The position numbers and the translations under genes are program-made. Source: VBAS01 sp044867875 (GTDB taxonomy: Bacteria; Bacteroidota; Bacteroidia; Chitinophagales; Chitinophagaceae). From it: a DNA stretch of 10,591 bases. Positions 1-7,882 of this stretch are shown here, piece by piece. Every line of letters begins with the position of its first letter. Positions within the stretch are counted from its first letter, which is position 1. Location of the stretch: positions 1 through 10,591 of the forward strand of contig JBIOVR010000074.1 of the NCBI GenBank assembly GCA_044867875.1. Direction: 5' to 3'. The notes under the pieces were generated by a model. That model had not been told where the DNA came from, ran no database searches, and was given only the letters and a program-made list of their open reading frames with translations.

Positions 1-2756
1 ACATCTTCAAAGTAAGTTTCTGTTACGTTTCTTGAAATGCTCTGGTTTTGATCCAGGAGATCAAATACAGAAAGACGTATCTCGCCTTTTTGACCTTTCA
101 ATATTTTTTTAGCTATCGCCATATTCCATAACCAATAGCTTTGATTATATCCATCGCTTAATCCAGAATAAATTTGGTTGCTAAGGTCTGTATTGAACAA
201 CCATCCTTTTTTAGTCAGGAGATTAAGCTTTGCTGTAGTTGTATGAGAGAAATATTTATTATCTGAATTTGGCTGCAAAGTATTTTTAGCATTATTAAAA
301 CTACCATTGTAAGAAACGGTATAATCAACATACTGGCTGATATTACTAGCCAATACAATACCGGCATTATAATTATAAGAAGTAGTAACTCCCTCTACAT
401 TATTTATAAGACCGGGTGTTCTGTTTGCTATAAATCCTGTATTCAGGCTCACATTTGTTTTAATGAATTTTAATGGCTGTGCATAAGTAATAAACACGTT
501 GAAATTTCGCTGGCCATCCATGTTTATTGGTTTAGTTAATTGCGAACCCTTATGCAAAATGACTGAAGGCGTAAGTACAGAATCTTTTGTAGCGGTATAA
601 GTTGCAGTAGCTACATAATTATCTGTAAGCGATCCAAAAAAGTTTACAAACAAACTCTGACTTTTCTTAGTGTCTGTAAATTGATAACGTCCGCCTATTC
701 TATGCGCAAATGATTGATCAAGTTCCGGGTTACCTGTTGTGATCAACAGTGGGTTGGTATTATTGATAACATCCTGCAACTGGTTTACAGAAGGAGGATT
801 TGTATTGGCCCTATAAAAAAGTCGGATATTTTCTCTCTTTGATAATGGCAGATTGAACTGCAAGTTTGGTAAGAGATTAGTAAAGGTTCTTTTTACATGA
901 GCTGTATAAGGGTACACCTGGTCACTTTCAAGTGTTGCTGACTGAATATCCAATCCGAAAGAAATTTGTTTGTTACGATCACCTTTGCGAAAACTAATGC
1001 CGCCTTTTTGTGTCAAATATGTATTTTCAAATACATTGGACAAACTGGTATCAAGTTCAGAATATTTCGCTGTTGCATTTTCAAAACTATATGCTTTCTT
1101 TTTTGAATCGTTAAAGTTGTAAGATGGATTATAACGAAATTCAAGTATCGCTCCTTTTTTTCCGATAGGCTCTGTATAATTCAAACTACCGGAAAGTTGA
1201 TGACCCTTGGTGATCTGATCATTAAATTGACGGGTAGTATCTTTTACGACAAAGGGACCTTTATAATACAAGCTATAAGCATCAGTGTATGATTCGCCAT
1301 CCTGGTTATTGATACCGGTATTGAAATTTGCAGAGAATGTTCTACCTCTTTTTTTGAAAGAGTGCCTATAAAGAATATTATTATTAAAGTTAACACCAAG
1401 TCTTTCTGCCCTGTTTGCATTTAACGTTTGGCTTAGTGTGTCATCGTCATTCGTGAACATTAATCCTTTTGTCAGGCTATTACTGTTATTATCCTGGATG
1501 TTAATGGATGGAGTGATAAGGATCGAATTAGATGAATCAAGTTTCCAATCGAACCTGAAGTTCGCCCTGTGATTGTAATTATTACTTTCTGAACCTGCAT
1601 CCTGATCATAAAACTGTGTAGTATCTCCTATTGGAAAATATTCTCTCGCAATTTTTTCACTGTTTTCTGTTTTCCTGTTATTGTAGAAATAACTACCGCT
1701 TACATCAAGATTCTTTCCCCACTTATCATTGTAGTTTAAACCTATTGCATTTGTTTTGCTGATCCCCGACTGTTGGCCCACTAAGAAACCACCGCCGCCA
1801 CCGCCAAAATTACCACCACCGCCAAATCCGCCACCGCCTTGTCTGCCACCACTCTGACCTCTGAAATTACCACCACCAAATCCGCCGCCACCGCCGCTGC
1901 TTGTTACACCCAAAAGATCTACTTCCGCAAAATTTTGTTGATTCACATCATTTGTCAAAGCAACAATTGAGAGCCTTGAATTCTTTTTAAAATAACTCAT
2001 ATTACCACCTGCGAGATAATGGTTGTCCGTTCCGTAACCTGCAAAAAATCTTCCGAACTGTCCATTGCGCATATTTGGTTTTGTAACGATGTTGATAGAC
2101 TTAGCTGCACTTCCATCATCAACACCAGTAAACTGTGCCTGGTCACTCATGCGATCAAACACCTGTATCTTATCAACTATTTCAGCTGGTAAATTGCGAA
2201 GCGTTGCAGTTGCATCATCGCCAAAAAAATCTCTTCCATCAACGGTCACTTTTCTAACCTGCTCACCTCCTACTTTCACTTGTCCGTTTTCAACAGTAAT
2301 GCCGGGTGCTTTTTTTATCAGGTCTTCAGAATTTGCATCAGGATTTACTTTTAACTGGCTTGCACTTATCTCAGTTGTATCAGCTTTTTGTTTTGTTAAC
2401 GGTGGTGTACTTATTACAGTAACGCCTCCTAATGTTTTTGCTTCCCTGTTGACATCAATATCATCCAGTTTTTTAGTAGCATTCTCCCAAACGATCTCTC
2501 TCTTTGTTAGCTCATAACCCAAAAATGAGATCACAAGGTTATACCTGCCTGTATCAACCAGGTTCTTAAACTCGAATGTTCCCGTTTTATCTGAAAGAAC
2601 GGTTAGTGAATCGGTGCCCCGAACGATCTTTACTGTGGCACCGGAAAGCGGCTGCTTGTTTTCAGCATCGCGGATAGTACCGGAAAGAACTGGAGTTTGT
2701 GAAAAAGAAGCTAGTGAAAGGCCGAGCAAAACGATCGATAAGAGACTGACTTTCAT
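1..2756 (-). CDS. TonB-dependent-receptor-like outer-membrane beta-barrel protein (C-terminus cut by window edge)
   Basis: An outer-membrane protein of the Bacteroidota family that joins a carboxypeptidase regulatory-like domain to a plug and an OMP_b-brl_3-type barrel. I read 918 uninterrupted codons from ATG 2756. Residues 1-20 form a signal peptide (MKVSLLSIVLLGLSLASFSQ). Residues about 22-100 are the Ig-like domain (LSGTIRDAENKQPLSGATV ... NLVISFLGYE). Residues about 130-225 are the plug, with the family hallmark VTVDGRDFFGDDAT at 170-183 and then LPAEIVDKIQVFDRMSD. A glycine-rich insert fills 288-324. The rest is repeated aromatic beta strands typical of a barrel. The last codons visible (NVTETYFED) lie near where such proteins normally end, so I infer that only about 15-30 residues are missing. 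No SusD-like partner is adjacent, so a glycan-uptake role is not supported. The substrate is unknown. It is transcribed divergently from the DUF6159-like gene. Family call firm; function open. Confidence 0.93.
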   Translation of the reverse strand, partial: MKVSLLSIVLLGLSLASFSQTPVLSGTIRDAENKQPLSGATVKIVRGTDSLTVLSDKTGTFEFKNLVDTGRYNLVISFLGYELTKREIVWENATKKLDDIDVNREAKTLGGVTVISTPPLTKQKADTTEISASQLKVNPDANSEDLIKKAPGITVENGQVKVGGEQVRKVTVDGRDFFGDDATATLRNLPAEIVDKIQVFDRMSDQAQFTGVDDGSAAKSINIVTKPNMRNGQFGRFFAGYGTDNHYLAGGNMSYFKKNSRLSIVALTNDVNQQNFAEVDLLGVTSSGGGGGFGGGNFRGQSGGRQGGGGFGGGGNFGGGGGGFLVGQQSGISKTNAIGLNYNDKWGKNLDVSGSYFYNNRKTENSEKIAREYFPIGDTTQFYDQDAGSESNNYNHRANFRFDWKLDSSNSILITPSINIQDNNSNSLTKGLMFTNDDDTLSQTLNANRAERLGVNFNNNILYRHSFKKRGRTFSANFNTGINNQDGESYTDAYSLYYKGPFVVKDTTRQFNDQITKGHQLSGSLNYTEPIGKKGAILEFRYNPSYNFNDSKKKAYSFENATAKYSELDTSLSNVFENTYLTQKGGISFRKGDRNKQISFGLDIQSATLESDQVYPYTAHVKRTFTNLLPNLQFNLPLSKRENIRLFYRANTNPPSVNQLQDVINNTNPLLITTGNPELDQSFAHRIGGRYQFTDTKKSQSLFVNFFGSLTDNYVATATYTATKDSVLTPSVILHKGSQLTKPINMDGQRNFNVFITYAQPLKFIKTNVSLNTGFIANRTPGLINNVEGVTTSYNYNAGIVLASNISQYVDYTVSYNGSFNNAKNTLQPNSDNKYFSHTTTAKLNLLTKKGWLFNTDLSNQIYSGLSDGYNQSYWLWNMAIAKKILKGQKGEIRLSVFDLLDQNQSISRNVTETYFED
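1785..1895 (-). other. Glycine-rich low-complexity segment inside the receptor
   Basis: Residues 288-324 of the receptor are almost entirely Gly with scattered Phe, Asn, Arg and Gln (units such as GGGGFGGGNF and GGGGFGGGGNF). On the plus strand this appears as runs of CCACCG/CCGCCA. It lies after the plug domain and before the recognisable barrel strands. Similar Gly-rich inserts are known in related Bacteroidota OMP_b-brl_3 proteins. A flexible extracellular or periplasmic loop is an inference. Length variation by repeat slippage is plausible. Confidence 0.85.
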
Positions 2757-2883
2757 TGTAAAATTTTAATTCAAGGGTTTAGACGATGTGAGTATTTCAA
2801 ACCTTCGTTTAAAGGGTGGAATTCATATAAGCAAACTAATGATTTCTTATATTTATGATATATTCATCACCAAAACTAATTTT
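2757..2883. promoter_or_regulatory. Divergent intergenic region between receptor and DUF6159-like gene
   Basis: This 127-bp AT-rich spacer lies between two divergent start codons, so it should hold the promoters of both genes. I looked for the Bacteroidota pattern (TTTG near -33, TAnnTTTG near -7) on both strands and found no convincing match. The regulatory role therefore rests on gene orientation alone. The plus frame stays open upstream to a GTG at 2788, but that extension would have no homology-like content. Confidence 0.35.
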
Positions 2884-3711
2884 ATGAGCTTCTTTGACCG
2901 TTTATCTAATGGCTGGACGCTGGCCATGAATAGCTTTAAAGTTTTAAAGGAAAACAAACAATTGATCATTTTTCCTGTTCTTTCCGGTATTTCCCTGGTA
3001 CTAATTATGGGTTCTTTTGTCCTGGTTTTTTTGAGTGCAAACGGATGGAGTTTTGAAAATGCAGAAGATTCCGGCACTATTGGAAATTACTTATACCTGT
3101 TTTTATTTTATCTCGTCAATTACTTTATTGTCGTGTTTTTCAATATGGCTTTAATTCACTGTACTCGACTTTATTTCCGTGGTGAAGAAGTTTCAATAAA
3201 TGCAGGCCTTCGTTTCAGTCTTAGCCGTATCGGTACTATTTTTTCATGGTCAGTATTTGCTGCAATTGTTGGTACTATCCTTCGCATTATACAGGAAGAG
3301 TCAGGCATCATTGGAAAAATAATTACCGGTATTATTGGCATCGTATGGAATATTGCTACATTCTTCGTGATTCCGGTTATAGCATATGAAGATCTTGGAC
3401 CAATTGCAGCATTCAAACGTTCTTCTCAACTGATGAAACAAAAATGGGGCGAAAGTCTTGGCGCCACATTTAGCTTTGGATTGATCCAGTTCCTGGCAAT
3501 GATAGTACTGGTAATTCCTTTGTTTTTTATTGGCAATTTGATTCATCCAATAGGAGGTATTGCTCTTGCAATAATGGGTGTATTTATTATTGCTACAATA
3601 TTCAGTGCTGCTCAAACCATTTTTGTCAGCGCTGTATATCATAATATTACTGATGAACCGGTGAAGCATTTCAATCAACAAATGATCGATGGATTATTTC
3701 AAAAGAAATAA
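2884..3711 (+). CDS. DUF6159-like multi-pass inner-membrane protein
   Basis: A 275-residue integral membrane protein of unknown biochemical role, resembling the DUF6159 family. The start is placed at ATG 2884 because the conserved family N-terminus begins there (MSFFDRLSNGWTLAMNSFKVL, residues 1-21). The frame is open back to GTG 2788, but those 32 residues look like translated leader. About six hydrophobic segments are visible, roughly residues 28-52, 68-92, 113-133, 140-165, 198-222 and 225-250. The conserved-looking cytosolic stretch VIAYEDLGPIAAFKRSSQLM occurs at about 167-186, in the style of this family. The C-terminus is short and basic. The gene stands alone, with a strong terminator about 20 bp after its stop, so it is probably a single-gene unit. 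Membrane location is certain in practical terms; function is not known. Confidence 0.85.
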   Translation: MSFFDRLSNGWTLAMNSFKVLKENKQLIIFPVLSGISLVLIMGSFVLVFLSANGWSFENAEDSGTIGNYLYLFLFYLVNYFIVVFFNMALIHCTRLYFRGEEVSINAGLRFSLSRIGTIFSWSVFAAIVGTILRIIQEESGIIGKIITGIIGIVWNIATFFVIPVIAYEDLGPIAAFKRSSQLMKQKWGESLGATFSFGLIQFLAMIVLVIPLFFIGNLIHPIGGIALAIMGVFIIATIFSAAQTIFVSAVYHNITDEPVKHFNQQMIDGLFQKK

Positions 3712-3731
3712 CCTTAGTTAAACTTTTAGAG

Positions 3732-3768
3732 CCGGGAAATCATAATCATGATTCCCGGTTTTCTTTTT
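3732..3768 (+). terminator. Intrinsic terminator of the DUF6159-like gene
   Basis: The left arm CCGGGAAATCAT and right arm ATGATTCCCGG pair over 11 bp with one bulged A. The loop is AATC, and a T-rich tract (TTTTCTTTTT) follows at 3759-3768. It lies 20 bp past the stop of the upstream gene, in the right orientation. This is a textbook rho-independent structure. Confidence 0.9.
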
Positions 3769-3819
3769 GATAAAAACAATTAGCTATCACAAATCAAAAA
3801 ATTATGGCCTACTATCCTC

Positions 3820-4130
3820 ATGCTTTTTGCCGGGGCTTCTAAAAGATTCGAAGCCTTAACTGACGGAGTATTTGCAATTGCCGTACGTTACTTGTACTTG
3901 CATTTAGATCAAAGCTTTTTTTACCTGAAGTATTTGAGAAATCAAAGAAGCGGGTTTACAAGCAAATTGTTTCTAGTCCTTTTTTATATATAGCTGCCAT
4001 TGCAGGTGGGTTGATCAGCACTTATATTTCGATAACGATCTATATAATTATGCCGGTCATCTTTATGTTCCTGCCACAGCTTGACTTTGACACGAAGGAA
4101 GAAGAAATAAAAAAAGAACATCACGGATAA
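3820..4130 (+). pseudogene. Decayed TMEM175/DUF1211-family channel gene (frameshift plus internal deletion)
   Basis: Two family fragments survive in different frames. From ATG 3820 the frame reads MLFAGASKRFEALTDGVFAIAV, the family's first transmembrane helix (RxxxLTDGVFAIA). At about 3883-3886 one base seems to be missing. GTACG in place of GTAACG would restore the expected AVTLLVL, and after that point the other frame continues LLVLAF. The frame then passes directly into a C-terminal part: KLFLPEVFEKSKKRVYKQ, a last hydrophobic helix (PFLYIAAIAGGLISTYISIT) and a charged tail ending at TAA 4128-4130. Intact members run about 190-200 residues; about 100 remain, so roughly 100 middle residues (helices 2-4) are gone. 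The remnant uses LTD where the intact relative at 9916 has FSD, so it is not a recent copy of it. Its stop abuts the stop of the convergent acyl-CoA synthetase. A sequencing error could explain the frameshift but not the missing core. Confidence 0.82.
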
Positions 4131-5768
4131 CTATTCCCAAACAACAGTACCCGGTTTATCATACCATGCGGGGTATTTTGGTAAATGAATTTTTTCTATC
4201 TCATTTCTTTTTAATTTCAAAGAAGGAGTGATCATATTATTGGCGATCGTCCAATTCTCTTTCATGATCACCATCTTCTCTATTTTTTCAAACTTTTCCA
4301 GGGAAGGATTTAGCAAACTCAAATTTTCAGTAAGGGCTTTTACCAGTTCATCTTTTGTTTTTCTTTTTCCTGAGTCAGAAAGGCAAATAAGTGCTATTGG
4401 CTGTGGCACTCCTGTACCAACAATACAAGCATGTTCAATATCAGTGTTAGAAAGCATTTTAACTTCTATCGGCGCAGGAGATATATATTTTCCTTTATCA
4501 GTTTTAAACTGATCTTTTACCCGGCCTGTTATTTTCAAAAAACCATCGCTGTCAAATTCGCCCATATCTCCGGTCTTTAAAAAATTGTCTTCGTCGAAAG
4601 CATCTGCTGTCATTTGCGGCTCCTTATAATAGCCTTTCATATTTCCTTCACTCTTTAATCGAATTTCACCATCATCCGCGATCCTGACCTGCACACCTGG
4701 CAATGTTTTTCCTACAGTTCCAAATCTATGTGCCTTAGGTCCGCAGAAATGTGAATACACACAATCCTCGGTCATGCCATAAGCCTGGTAAATGATGATA
4801 CCGATCTTTTGATACCATTGTTGTAATTCTATCGAGATCGGCGCTGCAGCGCTATAAAAATGTGAAGCTCTTGAAAACCCCATTTTTTTCTTTAAGCTTT
4901 TTTTGAAAATAGAATTAACGAGAGGAATTGAAAGAATGATATCAAGTTTACGTTGTGATAGTTTTGATAAAACACCTTCTCTCATTTTTTGCCAGATACG
5001 TGGCACAGCAAAAAATAGTTGTGGTTGTATCTCGGCAAGGTTTTTCGCAAAACTTTCCAGTGATTCTGCAAATGAAATTGTACCACAAGTAAACAATGCA
5101 TTCATCTCAACTCCTACCTTTTCTGCTATGTGGCTTAGTGGTAAATAAGAGATCAATTCCGGCTGCATTGGTAATTCTAATGCTGGAATGGCTGCCGTAA
5201 GAACTATACTAAACGCACCTGCTGAATGCATTACTCCTTTACTTTTTCCCGTGGTACCGGAAGTATAAATAATGGTCAGCACATCATCTTCTTTCCACGA
5301 ATACAAATTACTTAACGGTTCGTTTTTGCTGATCAGCTCTTCGATAGAATGTTTTTCATTTATTCCGTAAGCAGCTACACTGATACGGATCATATTTGCA
5401 GGAATTCCATTTGACTGCGATTTGAAATCATCCAATTTACCAATGACGATCGCCTTTGACTCGCTATGAATTAATATCGGCTCAATAGCCGTGGCAGATA
5501 GTGTGGGATAAATTGGAATGGAGACACAACCTGCCATCATGATGGCAATATCAGCGATTATCCATTCAGCGCAGTTTTTTGAAAGTATAGCAATATGATC
5601 TCCTTCCTTCAATCCTAATGAATAAAAACCCTGTGCAATTCTTTTTGCTTCATTGCCGGCCTGTGCCCATGTCCATGTTTTCCAAACTCCATTGATCGGC
5701 TGACGAAGAAATATCCTGTCCGGGTTTTCTTTTTCCCATTTTAAAAATTGTTCCAGTGGTAGTGGCAT
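4131..5768 (-). CDS. Long-chain fatty-acid--CoA ligase (AMP-binding acyl-CoA synthetase)
   Basis: A 545-residue member of the ANL adenylating superfamily. By family knowledge it activates a fatty acid with ATP to an acyl-AMP and passes it to coenzyme A, feeding beta-oxidation or lipid synthesis. Core motifs are all present: the P-loop YTSGTTGKSKG (168-178), YGMTE (330-334) in the adenylate-binding region, the ATP-ribose-binding TGD (399-401), the hinge GRVKDQFKTDKGKYISP (415-431) and a C-terminal PSLKLKR (515-521) that should carry the catalytic lysine. The HIAEKVGVE and FFAVPRIWQKM stretches fit the long-chain FadD15/ACSL-like branch more than acetyl-CoA or peptide-synthetase branches. Length is somewhat below the roughly 600 residues common in that branch, but no key motif is missing. 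The start at 5768 gives the expected N-terminus with no signal peptide; the enzyme is cytosolic or membrane-associated. Chain-length preference cannot be read from sequence. Confidence 0.93.
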   Translation of the reverse strand: MPLPLEQFLKWEKENPDRIFLRQPINGVWKTWTWAQAGNEAKRIAQGFYSLGLKEGDHIAILSKNCAEWIIADIAIMMAGCVSIPIYPTLSATAIEPILIHSESKAIVIGKLDDFKSQSNGIPANMIRISVAAYGINEKHSIEELISKNEPLSNLYSWKEDDVLTIIYTSGTTGKSKGVMHSAGAFSIVLTAAIPALELPMQPELISYLPLSHIAEKVGVEMNALFTCGTISFAESLESFAKNLAEIQPQLFFAVPRIWQKMREGVLSKLSQRKLDIILSIPLVNSIFKKSLKKKMGFSRASHFYSAAAPISIELQQWYQKIGIIIYQAYGMTEDCVYSHFCGPKAHRFGTVGKTLPGVQVRIADDGEIRLKSEGNMKGYYKEPQMTADAFDEDNFLKTGDMGEFDSDGFLKITGRVKDQFKTDKGKYISPAPIEVKMLSNTDIEHACIVGTGVPQPIALICLSDSGKRKTKDELVKALTENLSLLNPSLEKFEKIEKMVIMKENWTIANNMITPSLKLKRNEIEKIHLPKYPAWYDKPGTVVWE

Positions 5769-5890
5769 GCAAATCGTTTTAAAAAACTAATCTATAATAA
5801 TATTTGTAAAATACCACTTACTGCATTCATTTCACAAAAACTTTTTTGCAATTGGATTCACTTAACTTTAATACTCAAAACTACATTCGC
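5769..5890. promoter_or_regulatory. Divergent intergenic region between acyl-CoA synthetase and GGT-like gene
   Basis: This AT-rich spacer of 122 bp separates two divergent starts and must contain the promoters of one or both genes. I found no clear Bacteroidota -33/-7 pair and no recognisable operator. The call rests on gene arrangement only. Confidence 0.35.
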
Positions 5891-7768
5891 ATGAAACGCT
5901 TCGTTCTTGTCTTACTCGCCACTCACTACTCACTACTCACTTTCTCACAAGCAACACAAAAACCGCCATTGCATGGAAAGAACTGGATGGCTATAACTGG
6001 CAAACCATTAGCTGCAACTGCCGGCGCCATCACTTTTCAAAAAGGTGGTAATGCAGTTGATGCCGCTTGTTCAATGCTTGCTGCCACATGTACCATGTGG
6101 GATGTATTGAGTTGGGGAGGCGAAACGCAGGCACTTATTTATAATCCGAAAACAAAAAAAGTAATCGCAATAAATGCACTAGGTATTGCACCAACCGGAG
6201 CCACTGCTGAATATTATAAAAGTATAGGATACGAGTTTCCTCCGGAGTATGGCCCTCTGGCAGCAGTCACTCCCGGCACAGTTGGCGGTTTATGTCTTAT
6301 GCTTGCCAACTATGGAACGATGAGTTTGAAACAAGTATTAGAACCAGCAATGCAATTAGCAGCAGGTTATCCAATAGACGCACAGACTGCAAACTCGATG
6401 GAAAACTGGAAAAAAATGTTGAAGCAATGGCCATATAGTACTGCAGTTTTCTATCCACATCTTGGAGGAAAAAGAGAAGCACCTGAACCGGGAGAAATTT
6501 TTGTACAAAAAGATCTTCTGGAAACTTTAACTAAAATGATAGAATCAGAACAAAATGCATTGAAGCAAAAAAAATCCCGTAAGGATGCGATCATGGCTGC
6601 GTATAATAGATTTTATAAAGGTGATATCGCAAAAGAATTTGTTCGTGGCTGCCAGGAACAGGGAGGATTGATAACAATGGAAGACCTGGCAAAATGGAAA
6701 CCGATCGAAGAAGAGCCAATGCATGTAAATTATAAAGGGATCGATGTATACAAATTGCAACAATGGACACAAGGCCCGGCTCTTTTACAATCACTGAACA
6801 TATTGGAAAATTTTGATCTGAAGGCAATGGGATATAACAGTTCAAAATATATTCATACGATCTATCAAACAATGAACCTCACTTTTGCAGATAGAGATTT
6901 CTATTACGGTGATCCTTATTTCGCACCCGAAGAACCGATGAAAGGTTTACTAAGTAAAGAATATGCAAAGCAAAGAGCTGCACAGATCAAATGGGATATG
7001 AATGATCCGAACATTGGTCCCGGCGATCCATATCCTTTTGAAGGAAAAACAAATCCTTATCTCGATCTGTTGAAACAAAGAGCTTCATCTGCAGAAGGCA
7101 ATCGTAATTTTCTTCCTTCACATGATACTACCGTTTCATTCAATGATCCCTTATACATGGAAAGAATGTGGCTGGGAACTACCTCAGTTGAAGCAGCAGA
7201 TAAAGATGGCTGGGTAGTATCAATTACTCCAAGCGGTGGTTGGTTGCCGGCTTGTATTGCAGGTCGCACAGGTGTGGGCATGAGTCAGCGTTTTCAAAGT
7301 TTTGTTTTAGATAAAAATATAAATCCGTTCAATGTTGTTGAGCCCGGTAAAAGACCAAGAGTAACATTAACGCCAACACTGGCACTGAAAGATGGTAAAC
7401 CATTTATGAGCTGGGCTGTACAAGGTGGCGATACACAGGATCAGAATTTATTACAATGTTTTCTGAATGTTGTTGAATTTGGAATGACCATTCAACAATC
7501 AGTTGAAGCAGCTAATATAAATTCAAATCAATTGTGGTTATCACTTGGCGGAACAAAAACCGATGACCGTAAACCACATCCCGGAGAAATTTTAGTAAGC
7601 GATACAACTCCGGAGGCCATACAAAATGAATTGAAAAAAATGGGTTATAAAGTAACTGTAGGCAAACGTACCAGCGGCCCAATCAATGCAATTTATTTTG
7701 ACTGGAAACATGGAAGCTTTTGGGGAGGCAGTTCTAATAACGGAGAAGATTACGGGATTGGATGGTGA
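5891..7768 (+). CDS. Secreted gamma-glutamyltransferase-family N-terminal-nucleophile hydrolase, divergent substrate site
   Basis: A 625-residue GGT-fold enzyme. The start is ATG 5891, because a signal peptide begins there (MKRFVLVLLATHYSLLTFSQ, 1-20); the 15 residues open upstream from a TTG are untypical. GNAVDAA at 53-59 is a family hallmark. GTTSVEAADKDG at 429-440 matches the autocleavage site (E. coli TTHYSVVDKDG), making Thr430 the likely nucleophile, with a large chain of about 429 and a small chain of about 196 residues, both usual sizes. The oxyanion-type GG of VQGGD (512-516) is kept. By my hand alignment the residues that grip the gamma-glutamyl group in E. coli GGT are replaced: Arg114 by Leu97, Asn411 by Gly450, Gln430 by Arg467 and Asp433 by Ser470. 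The protein is therefore a YwrD-like or acylase-like relative of unknown amide substrate, probably periplasmic. It stands as a single-gene unit, divergent from the acyl-CoA synthetase. Family certain, activity not. Confidence 0.9.
   Translation: MKRFVLVLLATHYSLLTFSQATQKPPLHGKNWMAITGKPLAATAGAITFQKGGNAVDAACSMLAATCTMWDVLSWGGETQALIYNPKTKKVIAINALGIAPTGATAEYYKSIGYEFPPEYGPLAAVTPGTVGGLCLMLANYGTMSLKQVLEPAMQLAAGYPIDAQTANSMENWKKMLKQWPYSTAVFYPHLGGKREAPEPGEIFVQKDLLETLTKMIESEQNALKQKKSRKDAIMAAYNRFYKGDIAKEFVRGCQEQGGLITMEDLAKWKPIEEEPMHVNYKGIDVYKLQQWTQGPALLQSLNILENFDLKAMGYNSSKYIHTIYQTMNLTFADRDFYYGDPYFAPEEPMKGLLSKEYAKQRAAQIKWDMNDPNIGPGDPYPFEGKTNPYLDLLKQRASSAEGNRNFLPSHDTTVSFNDPLYMERMWLGTTSVEAADKDGWVVSITPSGGWLPACIAGRTGVGMSQRFQSFVLDKNINPFNVVEPGKRPRVTLTPTLALKDGKPFMSWAVQGGDTQDQNLLQCFLNVVEFGMTIQQSVEAANINSNQLWLSLGGTKTDDRKPHPGEILVSDTTPEAIQNELKKMGYKVTVGKRTSGPINAIYFDWKHGSFWGGSSNNGEDYGIGW
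5921..5940. repeat. Short direct repeat of CACTACT within the GGT-like signal-peptide codons
   Basis: Two head-to-tail copies of CACTACT (5924-5930 and 5931-5937) sit in an ACTCACTACT-type tract that encodes THYSLLT in the signal peptide. The 10-mer ACTCACTACT recurs exactly at 8956-8965, just ahead of another start codon. The repeat is short, so chance is not excluded. Confidence 0.5.
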
Positions 7769-7769
7769 A

Positions 7770-7799
7770 CCCACCCCTTGTCCCCCTAAAGGGGAGACC
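7770..7799. repeat. C/G-rich palindromic intergenic element after the GGT-like gene
   Basis: A conspicuously GC-rich patch in an AT-rich spacer starts 2 bp after the stop codon. It contains the inverted repeat TCCCC-CTAAA-GGGGA (7781-7795), preceded by CCACCCCTTG. A T-tract does not follow directly; AAAAGCTTTT occurs at 7807-7816. It resembles the CCCCCTAAAGGGG-type elements scattered between genes in some Bacteroidota genomes, as I recall them. It could instead be a weak terminator. Confidence 0.5.
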
Positions 7800-7882
7800 T
7801 AGAATAAAAAGCTTTTACTTGTCTGAAATTATAATAATTTGAAGTGGTAGATAGTAGTTTGGATTTGTAATGGAAGTTCATT

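Noticed and set aside
2065..2517. 150-codon open frame on the plus strand inside the receptor gene
   Set aside because: It is antisense to a well-supported receptor reading frame, covering the plug domain; its composition is Ser/Leu/Phe-rich without motifs, as expected of a shadow frame.
1..2756. SusC/SusD-type glycan-uptake locus
   Set aside because: The receptor belongs to the OMP_b-brl_3 type with the DGRDFFGDD plug motif, no SusD lipoprotein or glycoside hydrolase is beside it, and the neighbouring gene diverges.
3301..3681. 126-codon minus-strand frame opposite the DUF6159-like gene
   Set aside because: It lies wholly antisense to a clear multi-pass membrane protein and shows no domain pattern or sensible start context.
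3820..4130. Two small functional genes instead of one pseudogene
   Set aside because: The two frames hold the first and last parts of the same protein family in the right order; neither alone would be a complete family member.
5846..5890. Longer start (TTG 5846) for the GGT-like protein
   Set aside because: It would add 15 polar residues before a normal signal peptide; ATG 5891 places the Lys-Arg and hydrophobic core at the expected distance.
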